A stretch of 64,000 nucleotides of DNA from Flavisphingopyxis sp963800335 (GTDB lineage: Bacteria > Pseudomonadota > Alphaproteobacteria > Sphingomonadales > Sphingomonadaceae), in assembly GCA_963800335.1 (NCBI GenBank), contig CAWDAN010000007.1, forward strand, positions 62,001 through 126,000, in the 5' to 3' direction. Under the pieces are notes generated by a model. The model was not told the origin of the DNA. It worked only from the letters and a program-made list of their open reading frames with translations, and made no database searches. Both the position numbers and the translations under genes were made by a program. How positions within the stretch are numbered: the stretch's first letter is position 1; each line of letters opens with the position of its first letter. Shown here piece after piece: positions 61,437 to 64,000 of this stretch.

Positions 61437-62123
61437 TTACAGCACCCCGAACACGCCCTGGATCAGCGCGCTGTTGCTGCTGCGCGGATTGGCGCGGATC
61501 GCGGCTTCTTCCTGCCCGATCGCGGCGTAGATGCCGTCGGACGCCTTGCGCGAAATATCCTGCGACAGGCCGTTGAAATCGATCCCGGTGGCGAGCCGCA
61601 AGGCTTCGCTGACGACTGCCGAATCGGCGAGGCGCAGTCCTTCGCCGATCGCGGGGAACATCGCGCTTACGAGGCTTTGGCCCATCACGTTGCGGAGCAG
61701 GCCGGTCGCGGCGGTCGGCCCGCCTCGAACGATTCCCAGCGCATCGGTGATGCTCATCGTTCGGATCGCGTCATAGACGAGCGGCGCAGCGCGCTCGGCA
61801 CCGCGTTCGGCGGCACGATTGACCTGCAGGGCGAGGCGGTCCTTGACCGGCCCCGAGGTGAGCACGCGCGACAAAATCGATCCCGCGCCGTCGCCGCCGA
61901 GCTGCGCTGGCAGCGTGATGCGTGCGACCTCGCTGTCGAAAAATCCGTTCGGGCGCAGCAGGTTGGCAAAGGCTCGCTGCGACGAGAGCGTCAGCAGCTC
62001 GCGGATCGCACCGACCAGGCCAAATCCGCCAAGGCCGGTCGTGCAACCGGGCAAGGCGAGGATCGGCAGCGCGAGTGCGCCGCTCATCAGGCGGCGGCGG
62101 GTGAGGATCGGAATATCGGTCAT
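61437..62123 (-). CDS. DUF4197 lipoprotein
   Basis: 228 residues. The signal RRRLMSGALALPILALPGC has a lipobox-like LPGC and a leading RRR that could also be Tat-compatible. The mature domain is helical and matches DUF4197: REALTL-like opening (IRELLTLSSQRAFANL), NGFFDSEVARITLPAQL, LQVNRAAERGAERAAPLVYD, ITDALGIVRGGPTAATG and the ending IGQEEAAIRANPRSSNSALI. The family is widespread in proteobacteria, with unknown function. Divergent from radA by 65 bases. Confidence 0.85.
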   Translation of the reverse strand: MTDIPILTRRRLMSGALALPILALPGCTTGLGGFGLVGAIRELLTLSSQRAFANLLRPNGFFDSEVARITLPAQLGGDGAGSILSRVLTSGPVKDRLALQVNRAAERGAERAAPLVYDAIRTMSITDALGIVRGGPTAATGLLRNVMGQSLVSAMFPAIGEGLRLADSAVVSEALRLATGIDFNGLSQDISRKASDGIYAAIGQEEAAIRANPRSSNSALIQGVFGVL

Positions 62124-62188
62124 AGGGGCATTTCCTTTTCGGTGGGGAAGGGCTGGCGTTCCGCCTTTGTTCCCGTTACACGCTGTGC

Positions 62189-63562
62189 ATGGCGAAACTG
62201 AAACGCAGATATGTCTGTCAAAGTTGCGGCAGCGAATCGAATCGCTGGCAGGGCCAGTGCGCCGACTGCGCCGAATGGAACTCGCTGGTCGAAGAAAAGC
62301 CCGCCACCGTCTTCTCCGCCAAGCACGATCTGCGCGCCGGCGGACGCGCGGTCACGCTCGAAGGGCTCGACGGCGATATCCCGCTGCCCGACCGGCTGCC
62401 GACCGGCATTGCCGAGCTTGATCGCGCGCTGGGTGGCGGCCTCGTCGCGGGATCGGCGACGTTGATCGGCGGCGATCCCGGCATCGGTAAATCGACGCTG
62501 CTGCTCCAGGCGGCGGCGAAGCTCGCCAGCGCGGGCCATGCGGTCGCCTATATTTCAGGCGAAGAAGCGGCGGGGCAGGTGCGTATGCGCGGCGTCCGCC
62601 TCGGCCTCGGCAAGGCGCCGGTCCAGCTCGCCGCAGCGACATCGGTGCGTGATATCCTGACCACCTTCGCCGACCGGCCCGCGCCCGCGATGCTGGTGAT
62701 CGATTCGATCCAGACGATGCATAGCGACCTGATCGAGGGCGCGCCCGGGACGGTCAGCCAGGTCCGCGCATCGGCGCACGAGCTGATCCGCTTTGCCAAG
62801 GAGCGCGGGACCGCGCTGATCCTCGTCGGTCATGTCACCAAGGACGGCAGCATCGCCGGGCCGCGCGTGCTCGAACACATGGTCGACACGGTGATGAGCT
62901 TCGAAGGCGAACGCAGCCACCAGTACCGCATCCTTCGTGCGCTCAAGAACCGCTTCGGCGGTACCGACGAGATAGGCGTGTTCGCGATGGGCTCCGACGG
63001 GCTCGACGAAGTCACCAATCCAAGCGCGCTGTTCCTGACCGACCGGACGAGCGACGTCGCCGGCGCAACGGTGTTTCCCGCGCTTGAAGGCACGCGCCCC
63101 GTCCTCGTCGAGGTGCAGGCGCTGACCGTGCGGCTGGCGAGCGGAGCGACGCCGCGCCGCGCGGTGGTTGGCTGGGATTCGGGGCGGCTGGCAATGATCC
63201 TCGCGGTTCTCGAATCGCGCTGCGGGCTGAGCTTTTCGGCGTGCGAAGTTTATCTCAACATTGCCGGCGGCTATCGCCTGACCGACCCGGCCGCCGATCT
63301 CGCGGTCGCGGGCGCGCTGGTCTCGGCGCTTGCCGAGCGACCGGTGCCGAGCGACGCGGTGATCTTCGGCGAGGTCGCGCTGTCGGGCGAACTGCGCCCC
63401 GTCGCGCATGCCGAGCTGCGCCAGCGCGAAGCAGCCAAACTGGGCTTCACGCGCAGCCTCGTCCCGCGCGCGGTGGCGAACAAGGGCGGACCCAAGAACA
63501 GCAAGGACGTCGCCGGTTTCGCCAATCTGCAGGCGTTCGTCGATCATATGCTCGGGCGGTGA
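62189..63562 (+). CDS. radA: DNA repair protein RadA
   Basis: 457 residues. A C4 zinc finger (Cys10, Cys13, Cys24, Cys27), a RecA-like ATPase with Walker A GDPGIGKST at 95-103 and Walker B MLVIDSIQ near 168-175, the RadA-specific KNRFG at 253-257, then a Lon-like C-terminal domain (LSFSACEVYLNIAGGYRLTD, DAVIFGEVALSGELRPV). RadA drives branch migration in homologous recombination. ATG at 62189. The final SKDVAGFANLQAFVDHML matches the family end. Confidence 0.96.
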   Translation: MAKLKRRYVCQSCGSESNRWQGQCADCAEWNSLVEEKPATVFSAKHDLRAGGRAVTLEGLDGDIPLPDRLPTGIAELDRALGGGLVAGSATLIGGDPGIGKSTLLLQAAAKLASAGHAVAYISGEEAAGQVRMRGVRLGLGKAPVQLAAATSVRDILTTFADRPAPAMLVIDSIQTMHSDLIEGAPGTVSQVRASAHELIRFAKERGTALILVGHVTKDGSIAGPRVLEHMVDTVMSFEGERSHQYRILRALKNRFGGTDEIGVFAMGSDGLDEVTNPSALFLTDRTSDVAGATVFPALEGTRPVLVEVQALTVRLASGATPRRAVVGWDSGRLAMILAVLESRCGLSFSACEVYLNIAGGYRLTDPAADLAVAGALVSALAERPVPSDAVIFGEVALSGELRPVAHAELRQREAAKLGFTRSLVPRAVANKGGPKNSKDVAGFANLQAFVDHMLGR

Positions 63563-63662
63563 CGCGATGATCAATTGATCGTGTTAGGTCTTCTCGACGC
63601 TTGAGCCGACGCCCGTCGCCGCCTAATAGCGGGCGCACGCTGTAGCCGGAACGACCGCATCC

Positions 63663-64000
63663 ATGACCGCACTCGATATCCTCGTCATCCTGCTGCTCGG
63701 CCTCAACGCCTGGATCGGCTTTCGCCGCGGCTTCGTCCACGAGGTTTTCGCGCTGGCTGCGCTGATCGCGGCGATCGTCGTCGTGCGCCTGTTCCACGCC
63801 CCCGCCAGCGTCATCGCGCAGGACTATGTCGGCAACGCCTCGGGCGCGGCGATGCTCTCCTTCGCGATACTTTTCGGCGTGACGCTCGCGGTCGGCAAGT
63901 TCATTGCGCACCGCATCGGCGAGCGTTCGCGGAGCTCGTTCATCGGGCCGTTCGACCGTGCGATCGGGGTCGGCTTCGGGCTGGTCAAGGGGTTGGTAAT
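63663..64000 (+). CDS. CvpA family membrane protein, 5' part
   Basis: The first 112 residues are visible before the window edge. MTALDILVILLLGLNAWIGF, RRGFVHEVFALAALIAAIVV and GAAMLSFAILFGVTLAVGK form three membrane helices. The R-RGF-x-E motif after helix one and the F-D/N-R-x-IGVGFGLVKG motif near the end are those of CvpA (colicin V production) proteins. In alphaproteobacteria cvpA usually follows radA and precedes purF, which fits. The full length would be around 170-200 residues. Confidence 0.9.
   Translation, partial: MTALDILVILLLGLNAWIGFRRGFVHEVFALAALIAAIVVVRLFHAPASVIAQDYVGNASGAAMLSFAILFGVTLAVGKFIAHRIGERSRSSFIGPFDRAIGVGFGLVKGLV

Overview
The window is 64 kb of GC-rich DNA (my estimate is the mid-60s percent) from an alphaproteobacterium, most likely of the Sphingomonadales. 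The reasons are the continuous chromosomal order pssA-rpsB-tsf-pyrH-frr-uppS-cdsA-dxr-rseP-bamA-ompH-fabZ-rpmE, the alphaproteobacterial hrcA-grpE // rph-rdgB-hemW arrangement, and dispersed palindromes of a kind common in sphingomonads. No prophage, CRISPR array, transposase or rRNA operon was seen. The window looks chromosomal, with one clear accessory module for copper.

Layout. 0-12.5 kb: phospholipid synthesis, translation factors, the isoprenoid/undecaprenyl branch and envelope biogenesis, ending at a bidirectional terminator after rpmE. 12.5-16.7 kb: glycerol kinase and a short-form (CIO-like) cytochrome bd oxidase with a 48-aa DUF2474 partner. 16.7-24.8 kb: a copper island. copB and a Tat-exported multicopper oxidase (copA) read left. 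csoR, a membrane-anchored cytochrome c, a DUF411 protein, a P1B ATPase, a DUF305 membrane protein and a lipoprotein read right. A 17-bp inverted repeat of CsoR type lies between them. 24.8-30.6 kb: tRNA-Lys and the rod-shape operon mreBCD-mrdA-rodA on the minus strand. 30.8-32.6 kb: mutL. 32.6-40.7 kb: a lower-GC gap and a run of damaged accessory genes (two related lipoproteins, a phosphodiesterase, a SulP transporter, a COG4705 protein, another lipoprotein) together with maoC-like and ychF genes. 40.8-48.1 kb: pth, rplY, two TraB/GumN-family genes, and glycyl-tRNA synthetase glyQ/glyS, both interrupted. 48.2-64 kb: ppdK, tRNA-Arg, grpE-hrcA, rph-rdgB, a CAP-domain lipoprotein, hemW, xerC, gshB, yraN-rsmI, an LpoA-like lipoprotein, fructose-6-phosphate aldolase, DUF4197, radA and the start of cvpA.

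The strongest cross-cutting observation is that about fifteen genes carry frameshifts or nonsense codons. They are dense at 33-47.5 kb and absent from 48-64 kb. Where the original reading can be inferred, most lesions are single extra bases. Two apparently fused ORFs (cydA-cydB and ATPase-DUF305-lipoprotein) are explained by the same kind of one-base insertion. The simplest reading is locally poor consensus sequence, but glyQ (a substitution to TAG) and a poorly readable 0.3-kb stretch of glyS do not fit that neatly.

Other points to follow: a 60-bp palindrome inserted in frame within glyS, a related repeat that supplies the glyQ stop codon, four 14-bp tandem units each starting with GTG at the ppdK start, and a three-member family of two-cysteine lipoproteins.
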